DNA of 64,000 bases from Oceanisphaera sp. IT1-181 (lineage in GTDB: Bacteria > Pseudomonadota > Gammaproteobacteria > Enterobacterales > Aeromonadaceae), in the NCBI RefSeq assembly GCF_033807535.1, contig NZ_CP136856.1, positions 3,379,001 through 3,443,000 of the forward strand. The letters are read 5' to 3'. Made by a program: the position numbers and the translations under genes. Within the stretch, counting starts at the first letter, position 1. Each line of letters starts with the position of its first letter. This document shows positions 40,068-49,703 of the stretch, piece after piece. The notes under the pieces were generated by a model, which was not told the origin of the DNA, did no database searches, and saw only the letters and a program-made list of their open reading frames with translations.

Positions 40068-40541
40068 TTACCTCAACAAATTCATTACTCTGGCTTCTAG
40101 TGACTTCAACTCTGCCAACTGAGCGCCTTCGTCATCCAGATACATCAAATGTACATACAGCACCTTGCGATCACTGGATACGTCCAGCGCCAAGGAGCCC
40201 GGCGTCACCGTAATCAAGTTAGCAAATAAGCTAATAGCGGCGTCGTCTTTTAAGTCCAAGGGAATAGCAATAACGCCCGGGCGCATCAAGTGCGTAGGCG
40301 TCAGCACGTCATAGGCCACGCGTGCGTTAGCCTTGGTTAAATCCCAAATGAAAAATAAGATAAAGCCGATGATATTGAGCGCCTTGCCAAAGTAGTTAGC
40401 AAATTCCGGCTTATCTCGCGCCACATAGGCCAACACCAAATAACTGAGCACCATGCCGGCCACCAAGTTAGTTATGCTGTAACTGCCCGATAACACGACC
40501 CAAAACAGGGCCAATAACATATTCCAGCCAAAGGCCTTCAT
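40068..40541 (-). CDS. mrpE: Mrp antiporter subunit E
   Basis: 157 residues. Two N-terminal membrane helices (LLALFWVVLSGSYSITNLVAGMVLSYL) and a third around residues 40-60, then the soluble domain with VITVTPGSLALDVSSDRKVLYVHLM, the signature of MrpE. Overlaps mrpD by 4 bases. Confidence 0.94.
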   Translation of the reverse strand: MKAFGWNMLLALFWVVLSGSYSITNLVAGMVLSYLVLAYVARDKPEFANYFGKALNIIGFILFFIWDLTKANARVAYDVLTPTHLMRPGVIAIPLDLKDDAAISLFANLITVTPGSLALDVSSDRKVLYVHLMYLDDEGAQLAELKSLEARVMNLLR

Positions 40542-42055
40542 GGGCGACTCCTAGCTTCAATAGGGCCTAATACGGCGTCAATGTAGCCGCTGGGCGTTAA
40601 TAATTGGTCGGCGGTATCTAACGCTAATTGCACAAACCACTCGGCACCTAAACCTATGGTGAGCGTCATACCGGCCAGTACGGCGACCGGTAAATACAAC
40701 AAATAGCGATTGGGGTCTTCGCCACCGCGCAGCGGTTTTGCTTCTTCTGGCAAAGGTTTCCAGAAGGCTTCGGCCCAAATTTTCACCATCGAATACAAGG
40801 TCAGTAAGCCCACCAATAAGGCGATACCCACCATCCACCAAGCGCCTTCTAATACACCGGCCTTGATCACCGTATATTTGGCGAAAAAGCCCGATAACGG
40901 CGGTATGCCCGCCAGCGACATGGCCGGAATTAAGAACAAGAGGGCCAGCCAAGGTGTGGCCCGATACAGTCCACCTAACTTCGATAACTCGTAGCTACCA
41001 TGATAGCGATACATGATGCCGCTGATCAGAAACAGGTTCGTTTTCACGATTATATGGTGAAAAATATAGAAGACGCCGCCGGCGATGGCGAGCGGCGTAA
41101 ATAACGCCAAACCCACTAACATATAGCCAATTTGGCTGACAATATGAAACGAGAGAATGCGCCGCACTTCAAACTGCGCCGCCGCCCCCAGTACCCCGGT
41201 GAGCATGGTAAAAATACCCATGCCCATCAAAATATGATGATGGGTTAAGCTGATATCTTGTACGAAAATCAGGCTAAAGACGCGATACAGCGCATACACA
41301 CCCACCTTGGTGAGCAAGCCGGCAAACACCGCCGAAATCGCCACCGGTGGTGTGTGATAAGACGCCGGTAACCAGAAAAACAACGGAAAGGCCGCTGCCT
41401 TAATGCCAAAGGCCACCATAAACAGCATGGCAATCACCGTCACTAAACCCGGCTGTTCGCCGGTACCTAATTTGACGGCTAAGTCCGCCATGTTCAGCGT
41501 GCCCGCGTAACCGTAGAGCAAGCCCACTGCCGTTAAGAATAACGCCGAGGATAATAAGTTTAGGGTGACGTATTTGACCGCCCCTTCCATCTGCGCCCGC
41601 TCGCCGCCCAAGATCATCAAGCCAAACGAGGCAACCAACATGATCTCAAACCACACATAGAGGTTAAAGATATCGCCGGTTAAAAACGCGCCCGCCACGC
41701 CCGCTAACATCAAATGCAGCAGTGGATAATAACCGAAGGCTTCGTGCTTCTGGCTCATGGTCGCCAGCGAATAAACCGCCACACTTAAGCCCACAATGCC
41801 GGTCACCAACACCATAATGGCGCTCAGTAAATCCGCCACTAAGGTAATGCCGTAGGGTGCGGCCCAATCCCCCATGTAGGCGACCAAGATGCCTTGCTCG
41901 CGTACTTGGATAAACAGATAAATGCCCGCCAGCAACAGGCCTGTGCCCGATAACAAGGATAACCAGCGCTGTACGTTGCGCCATTGCCAACAGGCCAAGG
42001 TGAGGGCACCGGCCAGCATGGGAATAAAAATAGGTAGAACTATGGCTATATTCAC
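40538..42055 (-). CDS. mrpD: Mrp antiporter subunit D
   Basis: 505 residues, about 14 membrane helices, homologous to the antiporter-like NuoM/NuoN subunits of complex I. Conserved charged helix residues appear in VWFEIMLVASFGLMILGGE (Glu) and GIKAAAFPLFFWLPASYHTPP (Lys), used for proton movement. It overlaps mrpC and mrpE by 4 bases each. Confidence 0.95.
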   Translation of the reverse strand: MNIAIVLPIFIPMLAGALTLACWQWRNVQRWLSLLSGTGLLLAGIYLFIQVREQGILVAYMGDWAAPYGITLVADLLSAIMVLVTGIVGLSVAVYSLATMSQKHEAFGYYPLLHLMLAGVAGAFLTGDIFNLYVWFEIMLVASFGLMILGGERAQMEGAVKYVTLNLLSSALFLTAVGLLYGYAGTLNMADLAVKLGTGEQPGLVTVIAMLFMVAFGIKAAAFPLFFWLPASYHTPPVAISAVFAGLLTKVGVYALYRVFSLIFVQDISLTHHHILMGMGIFTMLTGVLGAAAQFEVRRILSFHIVSQIGYMLVGLALFTPLAIAGGVFYIFHHIIVKTNLFLISGIMYRYHGSYELSKLGGLYRATPWLALLFLIPAMSLAGIPPLSGFFAKYTVIKAGVLEGAWWMVGIALLVGLLTLYSMVKIWAEAFWKPLPEEAKPLRGGEDPNRYLLYLPVAVLAGMTLTIGLGAEWFVQLALDTADQLLTPSGYIDAVLGPIEARSRP

Positions 42056-42399
42056 GAGTCGGTGCTCTTCATTTCATTCATATCATCGGCTCCAATCACT
42101 TCATAAGCGCGGTGAATTAGCACCACGGCGAAGGCGAGAACCCCAAAACTAATCACGATGGCGGTTAAAATCAGCGCCTGCGGCAAAGGGTCTGCCATGG
42201 TCGTGGTGACACGCTCTAAGTGATCGGGGATCAAAGGCGGCGCGCCGCGCACCAAACCACCGGCGGTTAAAATCAGTAAATTGGCGGCGTTCGATAAAAT
42301 CATCAGCCCGATCACCAATTTCACTATGCTGCGTCTGAGCATCATAAATAAGGCGGTGGCGTACAGGCCGCCAATCACGAATGCGAATAGGTTTTCCAT
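42052..42399 (-). CDS. mrpC: Mrp antiporter subunit C
   Basis: 115 residues, three membrane helices, homologous to NuoK. The segment RRSIVKLVIGLMILSNAANLLIL is typical. Starts at the last base of mrpB and overlaps mrpD by 4 bases. Confidence 0.95.
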   Translation of the reverse strand: MENLFAFVIGGLYATALFMMLRRSIVKLVIGLMILSNAANLLILTAGGLVRGAPPLIPDHLERVTTTMADPLPQALILTAIVISFGVLAFAVVLIHRAYEVIGADDMNEMKSTDS

Positions 42400-42830
42400 T
42401 AATCCTCCGACTTATCTAGCGACAGTAAAATGGTCGACACCACGCCGATCACCACTAAATAGACACCGATATCGAACAATAAAGGCGTACTCACGCTTAA
42501 CTCACCAATGCCTGGCACATAAAACGCGGCCCATTGGCTGGTTAAAAAAGGCTGACCTTTTAACAGCACGCCGACCATGCCGCTAACCAACGCCATGCAC
42601 AGCCCCACGCCCATCAGATGCTGGCTTTCGACTTTTAGCAGCACACGGGTACTGCGCGCATCAAAGGCAAACAGGTGTAAGCCAAAGGCACACGATGCCA
42701 CTAAGCCCGCAATAAAGCCGCCGCCGGGTTCGTTATGGCCGCGCAACAGTAAAAAAATGGAAAACAATAACAGCAGCGGCACCAGCATGCGGGTGGCGGT
42801 TTGTAGAATTATGGAAGTATCTGTTCTCAT
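42399..42830 (-). CDS. mrpB: Mrp antiporter subunit B
   Basis: 143 residues, four membrane helices. The motif LLRGHNEPGGGFIAGLVASCAFGLHLFAFD identifies MrpB. Overlaps mrpA by 4 bases (ATGA). Confidence 0.95.
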   Translation of the reverse strand: MRTDTSIILQTATRMLVPLLLLFSIFLLLRGHNEPGGGFIAGLVASCAFGLHLFAFDARSTRVLLKVESQHLMGVGLCMALVSGMVGVLLKGQPFLTSQWAAFYVPGIGELSVSTPLLFDIGVYLVVIGVVSTILLSLDKSED

Positions 42831-45127
42831 GATTTAGCCTCATCGCGAAGGCGGATCATGGCGTTCACGCCTATGGCCGCCAAGGCCAACACGAAGATTT
42901 CGCCTAAGGTATCGAGCGCCCTAAAGTCCACCAAGATCACGTTCACTATATTGCGACCATGGGCCAGCACGTAACTGTTAGCGGCCAGATAATCCGAGAT
43001 ACGCTCACCCGGCAGGGCAGTTTGATGCACGGTAAGCAGCATCATGGTTACCAGCACACCAAAGGCTGCGGCCACGACGGCATCTCGCCAGCGCACCACA
43101 CGACCGGATAGCTCCTGAAAACGCGGTAAGCGGAATAACACCAGTACCAGCATGATCACGGTCAGGGTTTCTACCAAAATCTGGGTAATGGCTAAGTCTG
43201 GTGCGCTAAAGAACACGTAGACCATGGCCATCACAAAGCCTAACACACCAAGGGCCGCCACAGATCCTAAACGCAAGGTAGTGCCACAGGCATAGACCGC
43301 CGACACCATCATTAGCAGCACTATCACCACTTCATAAAAACGCACTCCTTCAAAGGATAAGGAGTAGACGAAGGCATCTTCAGACCAGAAGACGTAGGTT
43401 AATAAGCCAATGGTGGTCAGCAAGATAGTCAAAATATAATTGGCCATATAGCCGTTTTGCAGCACCCGCGTTTGCTTATCGGCAATCCACACTAGGCCTT
43501 GCATAATGTGTTCATAGCCACGCTCAGGCCCATAAGCCAAGAAATCGATGGCACTGCTTAACGGCTCGCGAACCTTATTCCAGTAGCAATATAAGAGTGC
43601 GCCGCACAATAACGCCACACCGCTCAGCAATAACGGAAGATTGAAACCGTGCCATAACGCCAGATCCAGCTCGACGCTAGCGCCGCCGTTAATGGCCGCG
43701 ATTGACGCCTGTAATAATGGAGAAACCAAGCTGGGCATTAAGCCAAATAGCAGGCTAAGCAGCGCCAACACCGTGAAGCCTAAGCGCATCGACCAGTGCG
43801 CTTCTTCCGGTGTTCGGGGTGTGACTTTATAAGGGCCATAAAAGGGCTTAACGGCCACCAAGGCACTGGCCGCCACTATGCAAATAGCGGTAATCAAGCA
43901 CAGCACAGTTAATAAAGCGGCCAGTTTAGTACTGCCTAAAGCACCACTAAACATCAGCTCCTTGGCGATAAAGCCAAACAAAGGCGGAATACCCGCCAAT
44001 GACAGGGCGGCAAGAGTGGTAAACATCGCCGTGTGCGGCATATAGATGCGCAGGCCCGACAAGTCGCGTACATCTTTAGTGCCGGTGGAGTAATCCAAGG
44101 TGCCAGCGGCCATAAAGAGCGCGCCTTTATATAAGGCATGGGCCAGCAAGAATACCATGGCCGCTTCTAGCGCATGAGGCGTGCCGATGCCAATCAGCAT
44201 GGTCAAAGTACCCAGCGCCATGACAGTCGAAAAGGCCAAGATACGTTTAAGATCGGTACTGCACACCGCCATAATGGCGCCCACCGTCATAGTCACGCCG
44301 CCAAATAACGACAGCGTAGTAGTCCAGACTTCATGGCCGGCCATCATGGGTTGTAAGCGCGCCATTAAATAAATGCCGGCTTTTACCATGGTCGCCGAGT
44401 GCAAGTAAGCACTCACCGGAGTGGGGGCCGCCATGGCATTAGGCAACCAAAAATGAAACGGCGTTTGTGCTGATTTAGTAAAGGCGCCCAGCAGTATCAA
44501 GCCCATCATGGCGATAAACAGCGGGTTGTCTTGTAATGAGGTGCCTTGGGCCAATAGCTCGCTGAGCTCAAAACTGCCGCCTATATGGCCCAGTAAAATC
44601 AAGCCGGTCATCAAGGCAAGACCACCCGCCACGGTAATAAAAAAGCCCTGCAAGGCGGCCTTGCGGGCTTTTTCTTGTTCGTGATTAAAGCCGATCAGCA
44701 AATAGGAGGTAAAGCTGGTCAGCTCCCAAAATACAAACATGGCAATCAAGTTGCTGGATAATACCAAGCCCAACATCGCCGCCATAAAGGCCAGCAAATA
44801 CATCAATAACTTATGAATATCTCGGTGGCCTTGTAGATAACGGCCCGCATAAATAAAGATAAAAGTACCAATGCCGGTGATCAGCAAGGCAAACATCAGG
44901 CTTAGGCCATCGACCATTAAGCTCAGATTAATATTGAGACTGGGTATCCAAGAATAATGATAATGCAGCGTTTCGCCTGCGGTCACCGCCGGCCAAAACG
45001 TTAAAAAATAGCCAAACAATGCCGCCGGCAGTACCGACAGGCACCAACCAATCTTCGCGCCCATAATGCGAGACAGTTGTGGCACCAGAAAGGCTAAAAT
45101 AAAGCCCGATAAAATGGCAACAAGCAT
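42827..45127 (-). CDS. mrpA: Mrp antiporter subunit A
   Basis: 766 residues, about 20 membrane helices. NuoL-like N-terminal antiporter domain (WELTSFTSYLLIGFNHEQEKARKAALQGF; HFWLPNAMAAPTPVSAYLHSATMVKAG), then C-terminal domains related to NuoJ and to an MrpB-like helix group (SVAALGVLGFVMAMVYVFFSAPDLAITQILVETLTVIMLVLVLFRLP). Seven subunits A to G form a proton-driven Na+ exporter important for salt and alkali tolerance, fitting a marine or halotolerant host. First gene of the operon; the AT-rich 287-bp gap upstream should hold the promoter. Confidence 0.96.
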   Translation of the reverse strand: MLVAILSGFILAFLVPQLSRIMGAKIGWCLSVLPAALFGYFLTFWPAVTAGETLHYHYSWIPSLNINLSLMVDGLSLMFALLITGIGTFIFIYAGRYLQGHRDIHKLLMYLLAFMAAMLGLVLSSNLIAMFVFWELTSFTSYLLIGFNHEQEKARKAALQGFFITVAGGLALMTGLILLGHIGGSFELSELLAQGTSLQDNPLFIAMMGLILLGAFTKSAQTPFHFWLPNAMAAPTPVSAYLHSATMVKAGIYLMARLQPMMAGHEVWTTTLSLFGGVTMTVGAIMAVCSTDLKRILAFSTVMALGTLTMLIGIGTPHALEAAMVFLLAHALYKGALFMAAGTLDYSTGTKDVRDLSGLRIYMPHTAMFTTLAALSLAGIPPLFGFIAKELMFSGALGSTKLAALLTVLCLITAICIVAASALVAVKPFYGPYKVTPRTPEEAHWSMRLGFTVLALLSLLFGLMPSLVSPLLQASIAAINGGASVELDLALWHGFNLPLLLSGVALLCGALLYCYWNKVREPLSSAIDFLAYGPERGYEHIMQGLVWIADKQTRVLQNGYMANYILTILLTTIGLLTYVFWSEDAFVYSLSFEGVRFYEVVIVLLMMVSAVYACGTTLRLGSVAALGVLGFVMAMVYVFFSAPDLAITQILVETLTVIMLVLVLFRLPRFQELSGRVVRWRDAVVAAAFGVLVTMMLLTVHQTALPGERISDYLAANSYVLAHGRNIVNVILVDFRALDTLGEIFVLALAAIGVNAMIRLRDEAKS

Positions 45128-45414
45128 AGGAAAATGCCTCCTTTCCTTGCCTGTTCAGGCAATAGAATAAGCTAAAAATAGGGAAGAGATAACACTGGGC
45201 AGAGGCTATAGTTAGAAGCTATTTCGATTATTTATCAATAAGCTTATCAATCAGTTAATCGATTATTTTTATATTATTATGGCGATCGATACTACAAGTC
45301 GACCTAGTAAAACGCAAGCAGGCCACAGTTTTTTCGCCCGCTTGATAACGTTAATTGAGAGATTGATCTAAGTATTCACCAACTCTATATGCAATAGCGA
45401 TTCCAATATTTTAT

Positions 45415-46305
45415 TTATGGTACAAGTCGGGTCGGGCCTATTTTGGTAGCGAAAAAATGCTCCACCGGACCTCGGCCTTGGCCGATACGCACTAAACTGC
45501 CAGCCAAAATCGCCTGATCGATATAGTGCTTAGCCCGCTCTACGGCTTCTTCTAAGCTAAAACCTTGACCTAAATAACTGGCCAGCGCCGCCGATAAAGT
45601 ACAGCCAGTGCCGTGGGTATTCGCCGTCATAATGCGCGGCGTATCGAAGCAGCGCACTTGACCACCCATTAATAACCAGTCTGGGCTACGCGCTTCTTGT
45701 TGCAAGAAGCCGCCTTTGATTAATACCGCCTTACAATCCAACTGCTGTAAACCGGCAAATAAGGCTTCTACGTCAGACAAATACTCAGGAATCGCCACCC
45801 CCAATAAAGCCGCCGCTTCCGGTAAGTTAGGCGTGATCACATCCGCCAACGGCAGCAACTCGGTGCGCAAGCAATGCACCGCATCGTCCGCCAGCAACAT
45901 GTCGCCATTGGCGGTCACCATCACAGGATCCACCACTAAATGCTGGGGCTGATAACGGCGCAACGCCGCCGCTACTGTGCGAATGGTTTCGCTATCACCG
46001 AGCATGCCTACTTTCACCGAAGTAATGGCCAAATCGCTGAATACCGCGTCTAATTGCGCTTGGATCATGGCTTGCGGCGTTGGGTGTACTGCGGTCACGC
46101 CTTGAGTATTTTGTGCAGTGAGGGCCGTTATCACAGAGCAGGCGTAACCGCCGGTGGCAGAAATGGCTTTAATATCCGCTTGAATACCCGCGCCACCGCT
46201 GCTGTCTGAGCCGGCAATGGTGAGGACTATTGGTTTTTGGTGATGTGGCTTTTGGTGATGAGGTTTTTGCTTATTTGCTGCATTAGCAGAGAACTGAGTG
46301 GACAT
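45415..46305 (-). CDS. thiD: Hydroxymethylpyrimidine / phosphomethylpyrimidine kinase
   Basis: 296 residues; the core (from about residue 26) is ThiD, with TIAGSDSSGGAGIQADIKA at the substrate loop, DPVMVTANGD, TPNLPEAAALLG, and the anion-hole motif TANTHGTGCTLSAALASYL. It phosphorylates HMP twice for thiamin synthesis. The N-terminus carries an unusual extension with KPHHQ repeated twice, encoded by a tandem DNA repeat. AAGGAG lies 9 bases before the ATG. It is preceded by a TPP riboswitch, which explains its control although no other thi gene is adjacent. Confidence 0.95.
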   Translation of the reverse strand: MSTQFSANAANKQKPHHQKPHHQKPIVLTIAGSDSSGGAGIQADIKAISATGGYACSVITALTAQNTQGVTAVHPTPQAMIQAQLDAVFSDLAITSVKVGMLGDSETIRTVAAALRRYQPQHLVVDPVMVTANGDMLLADDAVHCLRTELLPLADVITPNLPEAAALLGVAIPEYLSDVEALFAGLQQLDCKAVLIKGGFLQQEARSPDWLLMGGQVRCFDTPRIMTANTHGTGCTLSAALASYLGQGFSLEEAVERAKHYIDQAILAGSLVRIGQGRGPVEHFFATKIGPTRLVP

Positions 46306-46353
46306 TTATTAAGCTCCTTCGGGCGAAGGACTTGCAGGTAAAGTGGCACTTAC

Positions 46354-46453
46354 CCGTTAGTTTCCTACGCCAGCATTAACTGGATCAGGTACAGCGGGTC
46401 CGGCATCTACCGTCTCAGCACTTAGGTTTTTGACCAAGGCTCCCCGACTAACA
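46354..46453 (-). promoter_or_regulatory. TPP (THI-box) riboswitch controlling thiD
   Basis: The minus strand reads TCGGGGAGCC near the 5' side, GCTGAGACGG in the middle, then ACCCGCTGTACCTGATCC and GTTAATGCTGGCGTAGGAA. These are the hallmark conserved blocks of the thiamin-pyrophosphate aptamer. It ends about 50 bases before the thiD start, so control of translation or of a nearby terminator is possible. Confidence 0.95.
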
Positions 46454-46487
46454 ATGGTTGGATAATAGCGACCTACACCTTGAAAAG

Positions 46488-46602
46488 AAAGCCGTACGCT
46501 TTACGCCATACGCGGTAAGTCATACATAAAGAAACACCGAACCAACCGGCTCGGTGCTTTGTTGTTAACGTAACGCGTATAACGTACGGCGTGCAGCTGT
46601 CA
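46488..46602. repeat. GTACGCCGTA-type inverted repeats around the polA terminator
   Basis: AGCCGTACGCTTTACGCCAT on the left, GTAACGCGTATAACGTACGG and CGTGCAGCTGTCAG on the right, with the polA terminator between. Confidence 0.7.
46531..46564 (-). terminator. Terminator after polA
   Basis: On the minus strand AAAGCACCGAGCC, loop GGTT, GGTTCGGTGTTTCTTT. Nine pairs with one mismatch and a T-rich tail, 40 bp after the polA stop. Confidence 0.75.
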
Positions 46603-46603
46603 G

Positions 46604-49342
46604 TTAATGCGCTTGATCCCAGTTATCGCCGTCGCCGGCTTCAACCAGTAATGGCACATCAATACTGGCCGCATGCTCCATGAGATCGCAGATCTGCTGT
46701 TTAAACTCTTCGACTTTATCTTCACGAATTTCAAACACCAACTCATCGTGTACTTGCATCAGCATGCGCACTTCACCGTCGGCTTGGCTCTTTAACCAAG
46801 CCGCGACCTTGATCATGGCTTTCTTGATGATATCGGCGGCGGTTCCCTGCATTGGCGCGTTGATCGCGGCACGTTCGGCGCCTTTACGGCGCGCACCGTT
46901 TTTAGCGTTGATCTCAGGCAAATATAAGCGACGACCAAACAAAGTCTCCACGTAGCCTTTATCTGCGGCCAGAGCGCGGGTGTCTTCCATGTATTTGAGC
47001 ACGCCTGGGTAGCGCTCAAAGTAAATATCCATATAAGCCTGAGACTCATGGCGCGCAATACCTAACTGGCGAGACAAACCAAAGGCACTCATGCCATAAA
47101 TCAAACCAAAGTTAATGGCCTTGGCCCGACGACGCTGCTCGGTAGTTACGCTGTCGAGCGCCACGCCAAACACTTCCGCCGCGGTGGCCTTGTGGATATC
47201 CAAGCCTTGGCCGAAGGCATCGAGCAGGCCTTTATCTTTGGAGAGGTGCGCCATGATGCGCAGTTCAATTTGCGAGTAATCCGCCGCCACCAACTTATAG
47301 CCTGGCTCGGCAATAAAAGCTTGGCGAATGCGCCGCCCTTCGGTCGTACGAATCGGAATATTTTGTAAGTTAGGATCCGAGGACGACAAGCGACCAGTCG
47401 CCGCATTGGCCTGATGATAGGAGGTATGAATGCGCCCACTGTGCTGATTCACCATCAATGGCAGCTTGTCCGTGTAAGTGGACTTGAGCTTGCTTAAGCC
47501 ACGATATTCCATCAATAACTTAGGCAGCGGATAATCCAGCGCCAGCTCTTGCAGCACTTCTTCTGCCGTTGAAGGCGCGCCCTTAGGCGTCTTTTTCAAA
47601 ATCGGCAGTGCCAGCTTGGTAAACAGGATTTCACCCAACTGCTTAGGCGAGCTTAAGTTAAAGGGTTCGCCCGCTAATTCATGAGCTTGTAGCTCTAGTT
47701 CTTTCAGACGCTTGGCAATTTCATCGCTTTGGATGGCCAGCAGCTTGCTGTCTATCTTAACGCCTGTGTACTCCATCTCAGCCAAAATCGGCACTAATGG
47801 CATTTCAATGTCGGTAAATACGCTTTGCAGCTCAGGCTCGGCGGCCAGTTGTTCGGCTAAATGATGGTGCAAGCGCAGCGTTATGTCTGCGTCTTCTGCC
47901 GCATAAAATGCCGCTTCTTCTAAGGGAATTTGATTAAACGTCAGCTGCTTAGCACCCTTGCCGGCAATGGCCTCAAAGGGCGTGGTGGCGTGATTTAAGA
48001 AGAAATTAGCCATGCTGTCCATGTCGTGACGCGTTTGTACCGAGTTCAGTACATAAGACTCCAACATGGTATCCAGCCCAATGCCACGCATCTGAATATC
48101 GTGATTTTTCAATACATTGGCATCGTACTTTAAATTCTGACCCAATTTAATCGGCAGCTCGGCTTCTAGCAGCGGCTTTAACGCCGCCAATACCACGGCT
48201 TCACTCAACTGCTCCGGCGCATCTAAATAATCATGGCCAAAGGGCACATAGGCCGCCTCTCCCGCCTCTACGGAAAACGACATGCCCACTATTCGTGCGT
48301 CGCGATAATTTAGGCTGGTGGTTTCGGTATCAAAGGCAAAATACGGTGCCTTGGCCAAGCGCCCTACCCAGTCTTGCAACTCGGCTTCGGTCAGAATGGT
48401 CTGATAATTCACGTCCATGGCCGGTGCCGCAGGCTTGGCGGATACCGCGGCAAGCTCTGGATCCAACTCGGCTAACAAATTACGAAATTCATATTCTTGA
48501 TATAGCGCTTTTAGTGCTTCGGTATCCGGCGGGGTTTGCAGCAACTCGGCGGGGCCACAATGCAACTCCACATCGGTTTTAATGGTGGCCAAGGTATAAG
48601 ATAAGTCCAAGATCTCTTTATGTTCGACAAACTTAGCGGCAAAGCTCTTAGATCCACGAAAGCCCAAATCCGCCACTTTATCGAGCTGAGCTGCAATCTG
48701 TTCAATCGAGCCCAAGCCCTGCAACAAGGCCAGCGCGGTTTTTTCACCTACGCCCGGCATGCCCGGAATGTTATCCACTTTATCGCCCACTAGCGCCAGC
48801 AGATCTATGATCAGCTCTGGCGGCACGCCAAACTTCTCGATCACACCATTGCGGTCCATAAACTCATTTTTCATGGTGTCCATTAACAGCACATGATCGG
48901 TGACCAACTGCGCCATGTCTTTATCGCCGGTGCTGATCACCACATCTAATTGCTGCTCGGTGGCTTGGCGCGCCAGCGTGCCGATCACGTCATCCGCTTC
49001 TACGCCAGACTCAATCAATAGCGGCAAGCCCATGGCTTTAATAATGTTGTGAATTGGTTCTATTTGGCTACGTAGATCGTCGGGCATGGAGGGCCGCTGT
49101 GCCTTATATTCCGAGTACAGATCGTCACGAAAGGTCTTACCTTTGGCATCAAACACCACTGTCACTTGCGAGTCGGGAAACTGCTTGTGCAGGCTGCGCA
49201 GCATATTAGTGACCACGCGAACTGCCCCACTGGGGCGGCCGTCACTGGTACGTAGATCCGCCTTTAAAGAGGCAAAATAGGCACGATAAAGATAAGAAGA
49301 TCCATCAACTAGGATCAGAGGTTTACTGGGTAAGGCAGCCAT
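46604..49342 (-). CDS. polA: DNA polymerase I
   Basis: 912 residues. 5'-nuclease domain (1-290; VDGSSYLYRAYFA, ESGVEADDVIGTLA, LVGDKVDNIPGMPGVGEKTA), 3'-5' proofreading domain with its acidic residues kept (FAFDTETTSLNY, QNLKYDANVL, AEDADIT), and polymerase domain with the motif A DYSQIELRIMAHLS, the finger helix RRRAKAINFGLIYGMS and motif C QVHDELVFE. It fills gaps after Okazaki-fragment processing and excision repair. Monocistronic, with a DnaA-box/GATC-rich leader region upstream. Confidence 0.98.
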   Translation of the reverse strand: MAALPSKPLILVDGSSYLYRAYFASLKADLRTSDGRPSGAVRVVTNMLRSLHKQFPDSQVTVVFDAKGKTFRDDLYSEYKAQRPSMPDDLRSQIEPIHNIIKAMGLPLLIESGVEADDVIGTLARQATEQQLDVVISTGDKDMAQLVTDHVLLMDTMKNEFMDRNGVIEKFGVPPELIIDLLALVGDKVDNIPGMPGVGEKTALALLQGLGSIEQIAAQLDKVADLGFRGSKSFAAKFVEHKEILDLSYTLATIKTDVELHCGPAELLQTPPDTEALKALYQEYEFRNLLAELDPELAAVSAKPAAPAMDVNYQTILTEAELQDWVGRLAKAPYFAFDTETTSLNYRDARIVGMSFSVEAGEAAYVPFGHDYLDAPEQLSEAVVLAALKPLLEAELPIKLGQNLKYDANVLKNHDIQMRGIGLDTMLESYVLNSVQTRHDMDSMANFFLNHATTPFEAIAGKGAKQLTFNQIPLEEAAFYAAEDADITLRLHHHLAEQLAAEPELQSVFTDIEMPLVPILAEMEYTGVKIDSKLLAIQSDEIAKRLKELELQAHELAGEPFNLSSPKQLGEILFTKLALPILKKTPKGAPSTAEEVLQELALDYPLPKLLMEYRGLSKLKSTYTDKLPLMVNQHSGRIHTSYHQANAATGRLSSSDPNLQNIPIRTTEGRRIRQAFIAEPGYKLVAADYSQIELRIMAHLSKDKGLLDAFGQGLDIHKATAAEVFGVALDSVTTEQRRRAKAINFGLIYGMSAFGLSRQLGIARHESQAYMDIYFERYPGVLKYMEDTRALAADKGYVETLFGRRLYLPEINAKNGARRKGAERAAINAPMQGTAADIIKKAMIKVAAWLKSQADGEVRMLMQVHDELVFEIREDKVEEFKQQICDLMEHAASIDVPLLVEAGDGDNWDQAH

Positions 49343-49703
49343 GGTGTCGTTCTCGTTAATGCGTTACCTATTAGCATGCCACAGCCAGGCTGTTGACACC
49401 ACGGCGAGCACTTTCTAGCCTGTGGATAAGTCTGTGCAAAGGCGATCTACACAAGATCTAGTCAAAAAACATTAGATCTTACTTATCAGACACTTAGAGA
49501 AAAATACTTGATCTGGCATTAAGATCTTGCAATGTGGAAATCTCTTTAGATGGCCTTGTGAATTATATGTAAGAGGTGAGGCGTAAATGGTGAGGTGCAA
49601 GATGATAAACATACTCAAACCTGCAAACTCAGTGTTTTACTGTTAGCTTTAGCCCTTCACTCTTTACACTTCTCTCCTCACGTTCACTTACAAGGAATAA
49701 GGT
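49343..49703. other. 361-bp divergent gap polA/elbB
   Basis: Holds the DnaA box and GATC cluster near polA, then at 49568-49697 a loosely inverted repeat (GTAAGAGGTGAGGCGTAAAT ... TTTACACTTCTCTCCTCACG) of a kind also seen on both sides of the terminator at 31000-31178. Promoters of both genes must be here. No spf (Spot 42) RNA gene was found. Confidence 0.6.
49421..49429. promoter_or_regulatory. DnaA box upstream of polA
   Basis: TGTGGATAA is the exact reverse complement of the TTATCCACA DnaA consensus, 79 bp before the polA start. Five GATC sites follow within about 90 bp (49444-49526), several inside AGATCT. Confidence 0.65.

Noticed and set aside
49421..49530. DnaA box plus GATC cluster as a chromosomal origin
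   Set aside because: Only one consensus DnaA box is present, there is no array of further boxes, and the usual origin neighbours (mnmG, mioC, dnaA, dnaN) are absent.
49343..49703. Spot 42 RNA gene (spf) near polA, as in E. coli
   Set aside because: No sequence resembling the Spot 42 5' region or its terminator hairpin was found on either strand around polA or engB.
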